Assembly: GCA_025526995.1 (NCBI GenBank)
Contig: JAHLKG010000034.1
Location: 1-64,000, forward strand
Source: Powellomyces hirtus
Taxonomy: Eukaryota; Chytridiomycota; Chytridiomycetes; Spizellomycetales; Powellomycetaceae
Length of the DNA: 64,000 nucleotides
Direction: 5' to 3'
Positions 1 to 10,639 of this stretch are shown in pieces. Position numbers and translations under genes: made by a program. Under the pieces are notes generated by a model, which had not been told where the DNA came from, did not search any database, and saw only the letters and a list, made by a program, of their open reading frames with translations. How positions within the stretch are numbered: the first letter of the stretch is position 1; every line of letters begins with the position of its first letter.

Positions 1-639
1 CAAGAAGAGATAGCCCGAATCGTACGCGAAAACCTGCGTCGAGCACAAGATGAATATGCCTGACAACATGACAAAGGCCGAAATCCTATCGCTTACAATA
101 TCGGAGATCTCGTCGACCTCAATCGCAAGGGTATAGACCTCGAGGTTGACGTAAGAAGAGGCCCTCGATTCTCTACTATATGGATTGGACCCTACAAAGT
201 CATCGCCAAAGGTGATCATCCTGACACCTACGAACTCGACCTCTCGCCTTCAAAGATTAGTGGCATTTGGCCTGTCTTCCACGTTGATATCCTACGCCCT
301 CACGCAATAGACCAGTATCCACAACGCGAAGTCGAACAACCACCCGAACCAATCGAAGTTCGTGGAGAACAAGAATGGGTTGTCGAAGACATCATTGATG
401 AACGCCGTCATAAGCGAAACCTCTTGGTCAAATGGGCAGGATGGGCCGATCCTACATGGGAACCTGAGTCTGAACTCCAACAAACACCTGCGTACCAACA
501 ATGGCGAACAGCCCATCCTCTCTGGCAATTCAGCCACGTACAAAGAAGAGATAAACCTCATCACCACTCAACAAAGACGGATTGGCTTTGCCTCGTCTCT
601 CCTCACATCACGCGCGGCAACGCAAGAACTGACCTATAA
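1..639 (+). pseudogene. 3' end of pol (integrase C-terminus and chromodomain), array unit 0
   Basis: The frame reads the C-terminal part of a chromovirus integrase followed by a chromodomain (VKWAGWADPTWEPESEL, about codons 143-159 of the frame). A TGA at 61-63 stands where units 1-4 have CGA (Arg), so the copy is dead. Its end differs from units 1-3 and resembles unit 4 (LQQTPAYQQWRTAHP), so this is an older sequence variant at the left edge of the array. The 5' part is outside the window. Confidence 0.85.
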
Positions 640-840
640 CAAAACCACATGCGCGGCGACGCAAAAACCGACCTATATGCACACACACAAATACTTCGAC
701 ACAAGGGACGCCTCTGTCGCACATACAAACATCGTGCGCCAACGAGCACTGCGTCAACAGTCTAAAATGAACATGAGCTCTCCCTTTCTATTCATCCCCT
801 TCACATTCATCTACGATGCTTCCTCAGGGTCTGAGGGAGG

Positions 841-1119
841 TGTCGGGGAAACCTCATATCCTTATACTTTTTCGTGATCTTCTGATTACGTTATACGCGA
901 TCCTTTGTTCGGGCTGGCCACCCGTTCATCGGTGATACACATGACTCCTGACTCATAGGCAATAAAGCGCCTCGCGGATAAATTACTTTGCGCCACCCTG
1001 ACACACATTATATAAAAGCTGTCAGCCGTTGGTCGCCCTTCTCCGCTGGTTACCTTACAACACACAATAATACACACTATTTATTACTACCAACTATCAA
1101 AGCTTCCTTTGACGTTACA
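841..1119 (+). repeat. Family A LTR (unit 0/1 junction)
   Basis: 279-bp LTR beginning TGTCGGGG and ending GACGTTACA. It is preceded by the polypurine stretch CTGAGGGAGG (831-840). A TATA box (TTATATAAAAG) lies at 1008-1018 and probably starts transcription of the next unit. The right boundary is fixed by the terminal copy, where foreign DNA follows the same TTACA. Confidence 0.88.
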
Positions 1120-1480
1120 CAGGCCACCGTACAATTATCCTAGACAAGGTTACCAAACGAGAGGCCACGGTCAACGACGTCAAGCACCAACAACTCCTTG
1201 CCCAATTTGCAATTGTATGGGACACTGGTCTGCTGACTGCTGGTACAATACTGGAAATCAACAACATGGTAATTGACGTGGTGGCTCCGGAGGCTCTGGA
1301 CAACGAGGGCGTGGAAACGGTTGCGGCCGAGGCGGTCGTGGCCAATCTAATCAGAACCAAAACCAAGCACAAGGGATGGCGAATGACAATACAACGCAGA
1401 ATCAGTTAAACCAAATTGTCACGCCGCAAGTGCAAGCGGCCATTCAAAGCGCAGTCGATGTCGCTAATGCTCAACAATGA
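1120..1480 (+). pseudogene. Truncated gag remnant with CCHC zinc knuckle (unit 1)
   Basis: Directly after the LTR the frame reads the C-terminal end of a Gag: a zinc knuckle CPICNCMGHWSADC (1199-1240, C-x2-C-x4-H-x4-C), then RGG/Gln-rich sequence ending at TGA 1478-1480. Capsid-coding sequence and any primer-binding site are missing, so an internal deletion fused the LTR to late gag. A TGA (in AATTGACGTGG) interrupts the RGG part in every unit, so the damage came before amplification. The gag stop overlaps the pol ATG (ATGA, 1477-1480), consistent with coupled or frameshifted translation in the ancestor. The same remnant lies at 5880-6240, 10640-11000 and 15400-15760. Confidence 0.8.
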
Positions 1481-3795
1481 CAAGTGGGTTTTCTCAACGG
1501 CCGTTAGAGCTTATCGGTAGCTCTGTTCAGCCTCTATATCTACCTACCGTTCAAGATGCGTGGAAACCTTTGGCCACCGGATTATGGATTGCACATTGCC
1601 GTATTGGAAAGAAATTCGCCCGAGCATTATTCGATGGTGGAGCGACGGGAATGTTTCTCGACAAGACCTTCATCAAAAAACATAAATTCGAAACTAGGCC
1701 TACCGAACCACAACAAATAACTCTGGCCGACAAAAAATCTCAAATGCTCTTAGACACCGTTGTCTCCGAACCGTTAGAACTCTGGAACATTGAATCTCGT
1801 TCGCCTTTTATGGTTGGACAACTCCCATGGCTCGTCAGCGATCTTATATACGATGCGATCATCGTAACACCTTTCTGGAACCTCTTTACTCATGCTGAAC
1901 GATACTTACGTGAAAAACAGCCTATTCTCTGTTTTACTAATCATTTACAAATACCAAACGCATCTCTCTCCGTCACCATCAAATGCGAAGGAACATCACG
2001 AAAATGGCAACCATTAGACTTTCTCCCTCGGGATTGTCCCTCTCATTTTGACACTACTCCATCTACGAAACAATCTATATTCACCAAAGCTGCTGCTCAT
2101 CGCAATATCCAAATGATTGAAGTTACATCTAAGCGATTCAATAAAGCCTGGCGACGAAACAAGTTCGAAGCCAATACTGTATGCCAACTGGCTCTCAACA
2201 AAATTTCAGAGGATCCTGAACGGTTTAGGGGAAACGCTGAACTTTTGAAAGATTCTCTGGAAAAGTATGTTGATACTCTATTCAAGGAACCGCAAGGCTT
2301 ACCACCAGATCGGGGAGAAGATAATTTCCAAATCAAACTTGTCAAAGGCGCTGAACCTGTCTGGCAACCTCTCCGCCACATGAATAAGGAAGAATTAGCC
2401 GAACTAAAAAAGCAAATTCAACTGATGCTCAAGAAAGGATGGATACAGCACTCCTCAAGCCCATGGGGAGCTAGTGTCGTTTTTGCCAAGAAGAAAGATG
2501 GAGGTCTACGTATATGTTGGGATTATCGAGGTCTCAACTCCGTCACTAAGAAAGATCGAACACCCCTTCCGAACATCCGCGAAATGCGCAACCGAATTCA
2601 AGGATGCGAATACTTCAGTCTCATCGATATTAAGGAAGCCTATCATCGTTTGCTCATTCGAAAACAAGATCGGGAAAAGACCGCCATACGCACAAGATTT
2701 GGTCATTTCGAATATCTTGTCATGCCTTTCGGCTTGACCAACGCTCCTGCCGCATTCCAACGATTAATGAACAAAATTTTCCACAAAGATTACGACGACT
2801 TTGTCAACTCATATCTCGACGACATCCTCATTTTCTCAAAGACATTGGAGGGACATCAGAAACATGTAGACCTAGTCCTTAAGAAGCTCGAAGAACATCA
2901 ACTCTATGTCAAACCTTCTAAATGTGTCTGGGCCGTGCCCGAAGTTGAATGGTGTGGACACGTCTTGGGCCGAAATGGAATTCGCATTGCCCCTTCGAAG
3001 ATCCAAGTGATTAAGGACTGGCCTAGACCTACGACGACAAAAGGAGTTCAATCATTCCTTGGCCTCGCCAACTATTTCCTCGACTTTGTCAAAGATTATT
3101 CGAATATTGCTCTTCCATTATCCAACATTCAATCGGCAAAAGTCAAGTTCAAATGGGAAGCCAATCAAGAACAAGCGTTCCAGAATCTGAAGGAAGCACT
3201 CATCAATGCGCCAGCTTTAGCAACTATCGATGAGAGTAAACCTATCTACGTCTACACAGATTCGTCTGGCTATGCCATTGCTGGATGGATCGGACAACCA
3301 TATGATGACGAGACCATACCAACCAATTTTCCTCGTCTCGTTGGCGAATGGAAACAATTTCCTCGCCTCCAACCTGTCATTTTTTATTCTCGCAAGATGA
3401 AGGGCGCTGAGACTCGGTATCCGGCCCATGAACAAGAATTACTCGCATTAGTCAAGATGCTTGTTGCCAATAGACCATACCTGGTTGGACGACCGTTTCG
3501 GTGCTTCAGCGATCACAAGGGCTTAGAATTTATCCAAACACAACCTCACCTTAGCCGAAGACAAGCTCGATGGGTTGAGATTCTACAAGAATACGATTTT
3601 ACGATTCAGTACATTCCAGGGAGGTGGAATCACATTGCGGTCATTCTCTCCCAAAGTGCTATTTACGCTCCACGTTGTGTTGAATGTCAAAGACGTATCG
3701 ATATGCATACTCAGGTTCAACAACATGATGGATGGCATTCCCCCCATAGTAGGCACAACGGTAGATCTTTGCACAACGCCAACATATTCTGCTGA
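1477..3795 (+). CDS. Gypsy family A Pol, part 1: protease, reverse transcriptase, RNase H (unit 1)
   Basis: 772-codon frame. It has a retroviral-type aspartic protease near residues 50-60 (LFDGGATGMF, with DGG where most families have DSG or DTG). The reverse transcriptase has IDIKEAYHR and the catalytic YLDDILIF motif (about residue 446). RNase H begins at YVYTDSSGYAIAGW (about residue 590). The frame runs out of homology around IYAPRCVECQ and ends after unrelated residues; the continuation is one base over (see 3575-5272). The run of six C at about 3750 is a likely place for the shift. Units 2 and 4 have the same arrangement. The ATG at 1477 overlaps the gag stop. Reverse transcribes element RNA in virus-like particles. 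Confidence 0.9.
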   Translation: MTSGFSQRPLELIGSSVQPLYLPTVQDAWKPLATGLWIAHCRIGKKFARALFDGGATGMFLDKTFIKKHKFETRPTEPQQITLADKKSQMLLDTVVSEPLELWNIESRSPFMVGQLPWLVSDLIYDAIIVTPFWNLFTHAERYLREKQPILCFTNHLQIPNASLSVTIKCEGTSRKWQPLDFLPRDCPSHFDTTPSTKQSIFTKAAAHRNIQMIEVTSKRFNKAWRRNKFEANTVCQLALNKISEDPERFRGNAELLKDSLEKYVDTLFKEPQGLPPDRGEDNFQIKLVKGAEPVWQPLRHMNKEELAELKKQIQLMLKKGWIQHSSSPWGASVVFAKKKDGGLRICWDYRGLNSVTKKDRTPLPNIREMRNRIQGCEYFSLIDIKEAYHRLLIRKQDREKTAIRTRFGHFEYLVMPFGLTNAPAAFQRLMNKIFHKDYDDFVNSYLDDILIFSKTLEGHQKHVDLVLKKLEEHQLYVKPSKCVWAVPEVEWCGHVLGRNGIRIAPSKIQVIKDWPRPTTTKGVQSFLGLANYFLDFVKDYSNIALPLSNIQSAKVKFKWEANQEQAFQNLKEALINAPALATIDESKPIYVYTDSSGYAIAGWIGQPYDDETIPTNFPRLVGEWKQFPRLQPVIFYSRKMKGAETRYPAHEQELLALVKMLVANRPYLVGRPFRCFSDHKGLEFIQTQPHLSRRQARWVEILQEYDFTIQYIPGRWNHIAVILSQSAIYAPRCVECQRRIDMHTQVQQHDGWHSPHSRHNGRSLHNANIFC

Positions 3796-5272
3796 AGAAT
3801 GGAAACAAGCTTTAGCTACGGATCCCTATTCTGAATACCTTGAAGAGATCTGTCAGAAACCCGATCACGAAAAGACCGCAAGAGAACGATGGTACACTTT
3901 CCAAGATGGAATCACTCGACATGAAGGACGCCTCTATGTGCCTGAAAGTTTACGTCCAAAAGTACTGCGGCAATTCCACATTGATTTAGCTACCGGAGGC
4001 CATCTCGGCGTCAGAAAAACTCTTGCCCGAATCCTTGTCAATTACTATTGGCCCAATGTTAGACAAGACGTCATGAAGTATGTCGGAACATGTAAATCCT
4101 GCCGACAGTTTAAACCCGGTCATCGCCGCTACGGATTTCTACGACCACTTCCTGTACCATTGGGGAGATGGCATACAATTGGATTCGACATCCTCTACAT
4201 TGGAGATGAAGCATGTCTCGCCTGTATCGATTATCTATCAGGACGTGCTATTCTTTCAGCTGTCGATAAAAACATTGGCGGTAAAGAACTTGCTGCCGTT
4301 TTTCTGGATCGAGTATGGAAATACGTCGGGACCCCAAAAGTCTTTGTTACGGACTGCGAACATCGAGCACTTTCAGATTTTTTCCTTGCTTTCGATATCT
4401 TACTCGGCGTTAAACATGAATTCGCAACGGCTCGACACCAGCAAACTGATGGGAAAGTTGAACGAGCCATTCAAACACTGAAGAGAATCTTTAAGCAGTA
4501 TCTCAACTACGATAAGAGCAATTGGAAGAAGCTACTCCCGCTCGATGAGTTCGCCTTCAACACTGCCCCTAGAAGTGAATATGAAGGCCTGACACCATTC
4601 GAAGTAGACCTTGGCCGCACAGTCATCTTACCTGGATGGAATCCACTCCAAGAAGGACAAGAACTTCGTTTACACGGAGTCGACAAGGCCGAGCTTGAAA
4701 GATACCATAAGGGACAAGAAGAGATAGCCCGAATCATACGCAAAAACCTGCGTCGAGCACAAGATGAATATGCCCGACAACATGACAAAGGCCGAACTCC
4801 TATCGCTTACAATATCGGAGATCTCGTCGACCTCAATCGCAAGGATATAGACCTCGAGGTTGACGTAAGAAGAGGCCCTCGATTCTCTACTATATGGATC
4901 GGACCCTACAAAGTCATTGCCAAAGGTGATCATCCTGACACCTATGAACTTGATCTCTCGCCTTCAAAGATTAGTGGCATTTGGCCTGTCTTCCACGTCG
5001 ATATCCTACGCCCTCACGCAATAGATCAATATCCACAACGCGAAGTTCAACAACCACCCGAACCAGTCAAAGTTTGTGGAGAACAAGAATGGGTTGTCGA
5101 AGACATTCTCGATGAGCGCTGCCACAAGCGAAATCTTTTGGTCAAATGGGCAGGATGGGCCGACCCTACATGGGAACCTGAGTCTGAACTCCGAGAAACA
5201 TCTGCCTACGAACGATGGCGCACAGCACATCCCAACTCTCTGGCGATACAGCCAACGAGTCGAAAAAGGTAA
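3575..5272 (+). CDS. Gypsy family A Pol, part 2: integrase with C-terminal chromodomain (unit 1)
   Basis: Only the part from about 3750 onward is homologous coding sequence; the earlier codons are a shadow of the RNase H frame. There follow an HHCC zinc-binding region (GGHLGVRKTL to CKSCRQF), the integrase core with Asp in the FDILYIGDE/CIDYLSG block, Asp in VFVTDCEH and Glu in QQTDGKVER, a GPY-like region (WIGPYKVIAKG), and a chromodomain at the extreme C-terminus (LVKWAGWADPTWEPESEL). The domain order PR-RT-RH-INT-chromo is that of chromoviruses, in which the chromodomain steers integration to marked chromatin. The +1 displacement relative to part 1 is shared by all units, so it is either a real recoding site or an old mutation that was amplified. 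Confidence 0.9.
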   Translation: MRFYKNTILRFSTFQGGGITLRSFSPKVLFTLHVVLNVKDVSICILRFNNMMDGIPPIVGTTVDLCTTPTYSAEEWKQALATDPYSEYLEEICQKPDHEKTARERWYTFQDGITRHEGRLYVPESLRPKVLRQFHIDLATGGHLGVRKTLARILVNYYWPNVRQDVMKYVGTCKSCRQFKPGHRRYGFLRPLPVPLGRWHTIGFDILYIGDEACLACIDYLSGRAILSAVDKNIGGKELAAVFLDRVWKYVGTPKVFVTDCEHRALSDFFLAFDILLGVKHEFATARHQQTDGKVERAIQTLKRIFKQYLNYDKSNWKKLLPLDEFAFNTAPRSEYEGLTPFEVDLGRTVILPGWNPLQEGQELRLHGVDKAELERYHKGQEEIARIIRKNLRRAQDEYARQHDKGRTPIAYNIGDLVDLNRKDIDLEVDVRRGPRFSTIWIGPYKVIAKGDHPDTYELDLSPSKISGIWPVFHVDILRPHAIDQYPQREVQQPPEPVKVCGEQEWVVEDILDERCHKRNLLVKWAGWADPTWEPESELRETSAYERWRTAHPNSLAIQPTSRKR

Positions 5273-5330
5273 AACCCTTATCACTACTCAACCATGACGG
5301 AACGGCTTCGCCTCGTCTCTCCTTACATCA

Positions 5331-5440
5331 TGCGCGGCGACGCAAGAACCGACCTACTACACAATCACACGCGCGGCGATGCAAAAACCGACCTACAAAT
5401 ACAATCATACGCGCGGCGACGCAAAAACCGACCTATATGC
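5331..5440 (+). repeat. Three-copy minisatellite of about 40 bp upstream of each LTR
   Basis: The core CGCGGCGACGCAAGAACCGA recurs three times with CpG-type variants between the pol stop and the polypurine tract. Units 1-3 have three copies (also near 10091-10200 and 14851-14960), whereas unit 0 and unit 4 have two. The copy number difference explains much of the 35-bp shorter length of unit 4. Confidence 0.75.
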
Positions 5441-5600
5441 ACACACACAAATACTTCGACACGAGGGACGCCTCTGTCGCACATACAAACATCGTGCGCC
5501 AACGAGCACTGCGTCAACAGTCTAAAATGAACATGAGCTCTCCCTTTCTATTCATCCCCTTCACATTCATCTACGATGCTTCCTCAGGGTCTGAGGGAGG

Positions 5601-5879
5601 TGTCGGGGAAACCTCATATCCTTATACTTTTTCGTGATCTTCTGATTACGTTATACGCAATCCTTTGTTCGGGCTGGCCACCCGTTCATCGGTGATACAC
5701 ATGACTCCTGACTCATAGGCAATAAAGCGCCTCGCGGATAAATTACTTTGCGCCACCCTGACACGCATTATATAAAAGCTGTCAGCCGTTGGTCGCCCTT
5801 CTCCGCTGGTTACCTTACAACACACAATAATACACACTATTTATTACTACCAACTATCAAAGCTTCCTTTGACGTTACA
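5601..5879 (+). repeat. Family A LTR (unit 1/2 junction)
   Basis: Same 279-bp LTR, nearly identical to that at 841-1119, with ACACGCATTATATAAAAG around the TATA box. Confidence 0.88.
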
Positions 5880-6236
5880 CAGGCCACCGTACAATTATCC
5901 TAGACAAGGTTACCAAACGAGAGGCCGCGGTCAACGACGTCAAGCACCAACAACTCCTTGCCCAATTTGCAATCGTATGGGACACTGGTCTGCTGACTGC
6001 TGGTACAATACTGGAAATCAACAACGTGGTAATTGACGTGGTGGCTCCGGAGGCTCTGGACAACGAGGGCGTGGAAACGGTTGCGGCCGAGGCGGTCGTG
6101 GCCAATCTAATCAGAACCAAAACCAAGCACAAGGGATGGCGAATGACAATACAACGCAGAATCAGTTAAACCAAATTGTCACGCCGCAAGTGCAAGCGGC
6201 CATTCAAAGCGCAGTCGATGTCGCTAATGCTCAACA

Positions 6237-8555
6237 ATGACAAGTGGGTTTTCTCAACGGCCGTTAGAGCTTATCGGTAGCTCTGTTCAGCCTCTATATC
6301 TACCTACCGTTCAAGATGCGTGGAAACCTTTGGCCACCGGATTATGGATTGCACATTGCCGTATTGGAAAGAAATTCGCCCGAGCATTATTCGATGGTGG
6401 AGCGACGGGAATGTTTCTCGACAAGACCTTCATCAAAAAACATAAATTCGAAACTAGGCCTACCGAACCACAACAAATAACTCTGGCCGACAAAAAATCT
6501 CAAATGCTCTTAGACACCGTTGTCTCCGAACCGTTAGAACTCTGGAACATTGAATCTCGTTCGCCTTTTATGGTTGGACAACTCCCATGGCTCGTCAGCG
6601 ATCTTATATACGATGCGATCATCGTAACACCTTTCTGGAACCTCTTTACTCATGCTGAACGATACTTACGCGAAAAAGAGCCTATTCTCTGTTTTACTAA
6701 TCATTTACAAATACCAAACGCATCTCTCTCCGTCACCATCAAATGCGAAGGAACATCACGAAAATGGCAACCATTAGACTTTCTCCCTCGGGATTGTCCC
6801 TCTCATTTTGACACTACTCCATCTACGAAACAATCTATATTCACCAAAGCTGCTGCTCATTGCAATATCCAAATGATTGAAGTTACATCTAAGCGATTCA
6901 ATAAAGCCTGGCGACGAAACAAGTTCGAAGCCAATACTGTATGCCAACTGGCTCTCAACAAAATTTCAGAGGATCCTGAACGGTTTAGGGGAAACGCTGA
7001 ACTTTTGAAAGATTCTCTGGAAAAGTATGTTGATACTCTATTCAAGGAACCGCAAGGCTTACCACCAGATCGGGGAGAAGATAATTTCCAAATCAAACTT
7101 GTCAAAGGCGCTGAACCTGTCTGGCAACCTCTCCGCCACATGAATAAGGAAGAATTAGCCGAACTAAAAAAGCAAATTCAACTGATGCTCGAGAAAAGAT
7201 GGATACAGCACTCCTCAAGCCCATGGGGAGCTAGTGTCGTTTTTGCCAAGAAGAAAGATGGAGGTCTACGTATATGTTGGGATTATCGAGGTCTCAACTC
7301 CGTCACTAAGAAAGATCGAACACCCCTTCCAAACATCCGCGAAATGCGCAACCGAATTCAAGGATGCGAATACTTCAGTCTCATCGATATTAAGGAAGCC
7401 TATCATCGTTTGCTCATTCGAAAACAAGATCGGGAAAAGACCGCCATACGCACAAGATTTGGTCATTTCGAATATCTTGTCATGCCTTTCGGCTTGACCA
7501 ACGCTCCTGCCGCATTCCAACGATTAATGAACAAAATTTTCCACAAAGATTACGACGACTTTGTCAACTCATATCTCGACGACATCCTCATTTTCTCAAA
7601 GACATTGGAGGGACATCAGAAACATGTAGACCTAGTCCTTAAGAAGCTCGAAGAACATCAACTCTATGTCAAACCTTCTAAATGTGTCTGGGCCGTGCCC
7701 GAAGTTGAATGGTGTGGACACGTCTTGGGCCGAAATGGAATTCGCATTGCCCCTTCGAAGATCCAAGTGATTAAGGACTGGCCTAGACCTACGACGACAA
7801 AAGGAGTTCAATCATTCCTTGGCCTCGCCAACTATTTCCTCGACTTTGTCAAAGATTATTCGAATATTGCTCTTCCATTATCCAACATTCAATCGGCAAA
7901 AGTCAAGTTCAAATGGGAAGCCAATCAAGAACAAGCGTTCCAGAATCTGAAGGAAGCACTCATCAATGCGCCAGCTTTAGCAACTATCGATGAGAGTAAA
8001 CCTATCTACGTCTACACAGATTCGTCTGGCTATGCCATTGCTGGATGGATCGGACAACCATATGATGACGAGACCATACCAACCAATTTTCCTCGTCTCG
8101 TTGGCGAATGGAAACAATTTCCTCGCCTCCAACCTGTCATTTTTTATTCTCGCAAGATGAAGGGCGCTGAGACTCGGTATCCGGCCCATGAACAAGAATT
8201 ACTCGCATTAGTCAAGATGCTTGTTGCCAATAGACCATACCTGGTTGGACGACCGTTTCGGTGCTTCAGCGATCACAAGGGCTTAGAATTTATCCAAACA
8301 CAACCTCACCTTAGCCGAAGACAAGCTCGATGGGTTGAGATTCTACAAGAATACGATTTTACGATTCAGTACATTCCAGGGAGGTGGAATCACATTGCGG
8401 TCATTCTCTCCCAAAGTGCTATTTACGCTCCACGTTGTGTTGAATGTCAAAGACGTATCGATATGCATACTCAGGTTCAACAACATGATGGATGGCATTC
8501 CCCCCATAGTAGGCACAACGGTAGATCTTTGCACAACGCCAACATATTCTGCTGA
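6237..8555 (+). CDS. Gypsy family A protease-RT-RNase H (unit 2)
   Basis: 772-codon frame, nearly identical to unit 1 with a handful of substitutions (for example Gln to Glu near residue 149 and Lys-Gly to Glu-Arg near residues 326-328). YLDDILIF and TDSSGYAIAGW are intact. It is displaced by exactly 4,760 bp from unit 1. Confidence 0.9.
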   Translation: MTSGFSQRPLELIGSSVQPLYLPTVQDAWKPLATGLWIAHCRIGKKFARALFDGGATGMFLDKTFIKKHKFETRPTEPQQITLADKKSQMLLDTVVSEPLELWNIESRSPFMVGQLPWLVSDLIYDAIIVTPFWNLFTHAERYLREKEPILCFTNHLQIPNASLSVTIKCEGTSRKWQPLDFLPRDCPSHFDTTPSTKQSIFTKAAAHCNIQMIEVTSKRFNKAWRRNKFEANTVCQLALNKISEDPERFRGNAELLKDSLEKYVDTLFKEPQGLPPDRGEDNFQIKLVKGAEPVWQPLRHMNKEELAELKKQIQLMLEKRWIQHSSSPWGASVVFAKKKDGGLRICWDYRGLNSVTKKDRTPLPNIREMRNRIQGCEYFSLIDIKEAYHRLLIRKQDREKTAIRTRFGHFEYLVMPFGLTNAPAAFQRLMNKIFHKDYDDFVNSYLDDILIFSKTLEGHQKHVDLVLKKLEEHQLYVKPSKCVWAVPEVEWCGHVLGRNGIRIAPSKIQVIKDWPRPTTTKGVQSFLGLANYFLDFVKDYSNIALPLSNIQSAKVKFKWEANQEQAFQNLKEALINAPALATIDESKPIYVYTDSSGYAIAGWIGQPYDDETIPTNFPRLVGEWKQFPRLQPVIFYSRKMKGAETRYPAHEQELLALVKMLVANRPYLVGRPFRCFSDHKGLEFIQTQPHLSRRQARWVEILQEYDFTIQYIPGRWNHIAVILSQSAIYAPRCVECQRRIDMHTQVQQHDGWHSPHSRHNGRSLHNANIFC

Positions 8556-10032
8556 AGAATGGAAACAAGCTTTAGCTACGGATCCCTATTCTGAATACCT
8601 TGAAGAGATCTGTCAGAAACCCGATCACGAAAAGACCGCAAGAGAACGATGGTACACTTTCCAAGATGGAATCACTCGACATGAAGGACGCCTCTATGTG
8701 CCTGAAAGTTTACGTCCAAAAGTACTGCGGCAATTCCACATTGATTTAGCTACCGGAGGCCATCTCGGCGTCAGAAAAACTCTTGCCCGAATCCTTGTCA
8801 ATTACTATTGGCCCAATGTTAGACAAGACGTCATGAAGTATGTCGGAACATGTAAATCCTGCCGACAGTTTAAACCCGGTCATCGCCGCTACGGATTTCT
8901 ACGACCACTTCCTGTACCATTGGGGAGATGGCATACAATTGGATTCGACATCTTCTACATTGGAGATGAAGCATGTCTCGCCTGTATCGATTATCTATCA
9001 GGACGTGCTATTCTTTCAGCTGTCGATAAAAACATTGGCGGTAAAGAACTTGCTGCCGTTTTTCTGGATCGAGTATGGAAATACGTCGGGACCCCAAAAG
9101 TCTTTGTTACGGACTGCGAACATCGAGCACTTTCAGATTTTTTCCTTGCTTTCGATATCTTACTCGGCGTTAAACATGAATTCGCAACGGCTCGACACCA
9201 GCAAACTGATGGGAAAGTTGAACGAGCCATTCAAACACTGAAGAGAATCTTTAAGCAGTATCTCAACTACGATAAGAGCAATTGGAAGAAGCTACTCCCG
9301 CTCGATGAGTTCGCCTTCAACACTGCCCCTAGAAGTGAATATGAAGGCCTGACACCATTCGAAGTAGACCTTGGCCGCACAGTCATCTTACCTGGATGGA
9401 ATCCACTCCAAGAAGGACAAGAACTTCGTTTACGCGGAGTCGACAAGGCCGAGCTTGAAAGATACCATAAGGGACAAGAAGAGATAGCCCGAATCATACG
9501 CAAAAACCTGCGTCGAGCACAAGATGAATATGCCCGACAACATGACAAAGGCCGAACTCCTATCGCTTACAATATCAGAGATCTCGTCGACCTCAATCGC
9601 AAGGATATAGACCTCGAGGTTGACGTAAGAAGAGGCCCTCGATTCTCTACTATATGGATCGGACCCTACAAAGTCATTGCCAAAGGTGATCATCCTGACA
9701 CCTATGAACTTGATCTCTCGCCTTCAAAGATTAGTGGCATTTGGCCTGTCTTCCACGTCGATATCCTACGCCCTCACGCAATAGATCAATATCCACAACG
9801 CGAAGTTCAACAACCACCCGAACCAGTCAAAGTTTGTGGAGAACAAGAATGGGTTGTCAAAGACATTCTCGATGAGCGCTGCCACAAGCGAAATCTTTTG
9901 GTCAAATGGGCAGGATGGGCCGACCCTACATGGGAACCTGAGTCTGAACTCCGAGAAACATCTGCCTACGAACGATGGCGCACAGCACATCCCAACTCTC
10001 TGGCGATACAGCCAACAAGTCGAAAAAGGTAA
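8335..10032 (+). CDS. Gypsy family A integrase-chromodomain (unit 2)
   Basis: Copy of the unit 1 integrase frame (homologous from about 8510). Zinc-binding HHCC, catalytic Asp, Asp and Glu, and the C-terminal chromodomain are all readable. Small differences include Gly to Arg in the segment following YNI and Glu to Lys in the chromodomain's VVEDIL. Confidence 0.9.
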   Translation: MRFYKNTILRFSTFQGGGITLRSFSPKVLFTLHVVLNVKDVSICILRFNNMMDGIPPIVGTTVDLCTTPTYSAEEWKQALATDPYSEYLEEICQKPDHEKTARERWYTFQDGITRHEGRLYVPESLRPKVLRQFHIDLATGGHLGVRKTLARILVNYYWPNVRQDVMKYVGTCKSCRQFKPGHRRYGFLRPLPVPLGRWHTIGFDIFYIGDEACLACIDYLSGRAILSAVDKNIGGKELAAVFLDRVWKYVGTPKVFVTDCEHRALSDFFLAFDILLGVKHEFATARHQQTDGKVERAIQTLKRIFKQYLNYDKSNWKKLLPLDEFAFNTAPRSEYEGLTPFEVDLGRTVILPGWNPLQEGQELRLRGVDKAELERYHKGQEEIARIIRKNLRRAQDEYARQHDKGRTPIAYNIRDLVDLNRKDIDLEVDVRRGPRFSTIWIGPYKVIAKGDHPDTYELDLSPSKISGIWPVFHVDILRPHAIDQYPQREVQQPPEPVKVCGEQEWVVKDILDERCHKRNLLVKWAGWADPTWEPESELRETSAYERWRTAHPNSLAIQPTSRKR

Positions 10033-10360
10033 AACCCTTATCACTACTCAACCATGACGGAACGGCTTCGCCTCGTCTCTCCTTACATCATGCGCGGCGA
10101 CGCAAGAACCGACCTACTACACAATCACACGCGCGGCGATGCAAAAACCGACCTACAAATACAATCATACGCGCGGCGACGCAAAAACCGACCTATATGC
10201 ACACACACAAATACTTCGACACGAGGGACGCCTCTGTCGCACATACAAACATCGTGCGCCAACGAGCACTGCGTCAACAGTCTAAAATGAACATGAGCTC
10301 TCCCTTTCTATTCATCCCCTTCACATTCATCTACGATGCTTCCTCAGGGTCTGAGGGAGG

Positions 10361-10639
10361 TGTCGGGGAAACCTCATATCCGTATACTTTTTCGTGATCT
10401 TCTGATTACGTTATACGCAATCCTTTGTTCGGGCTGGCCACCCGTTCGTCGGTGATACACATGACTCCTGACTCATAGGCAATAAAGCGCCTCGCGGATA
10501 AATTACTTTGCGCCACCCTGACACGCATTATATAAAAGCTGTCAGCCGTTGGTCGCCCTTCTCCGCTGGTTACCTTACAACACACAATAATACACACTAT
10601 TTATTACTACCAACTATCAAAGCTTCCTTTGACGTTACA
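10361..10639 (+). repeat. Family A LTR (unit 2/3 junction)
   Basis: 279-bp LTR, nearly identical to the two upstream copies. Confidence 0.88.

Noticed and set aside
5331..5440. CRISPR-like repeat array
   Set aside because: Only two or three imperfect copies without true spacers, inside a retrotransposon of a eukaryote.
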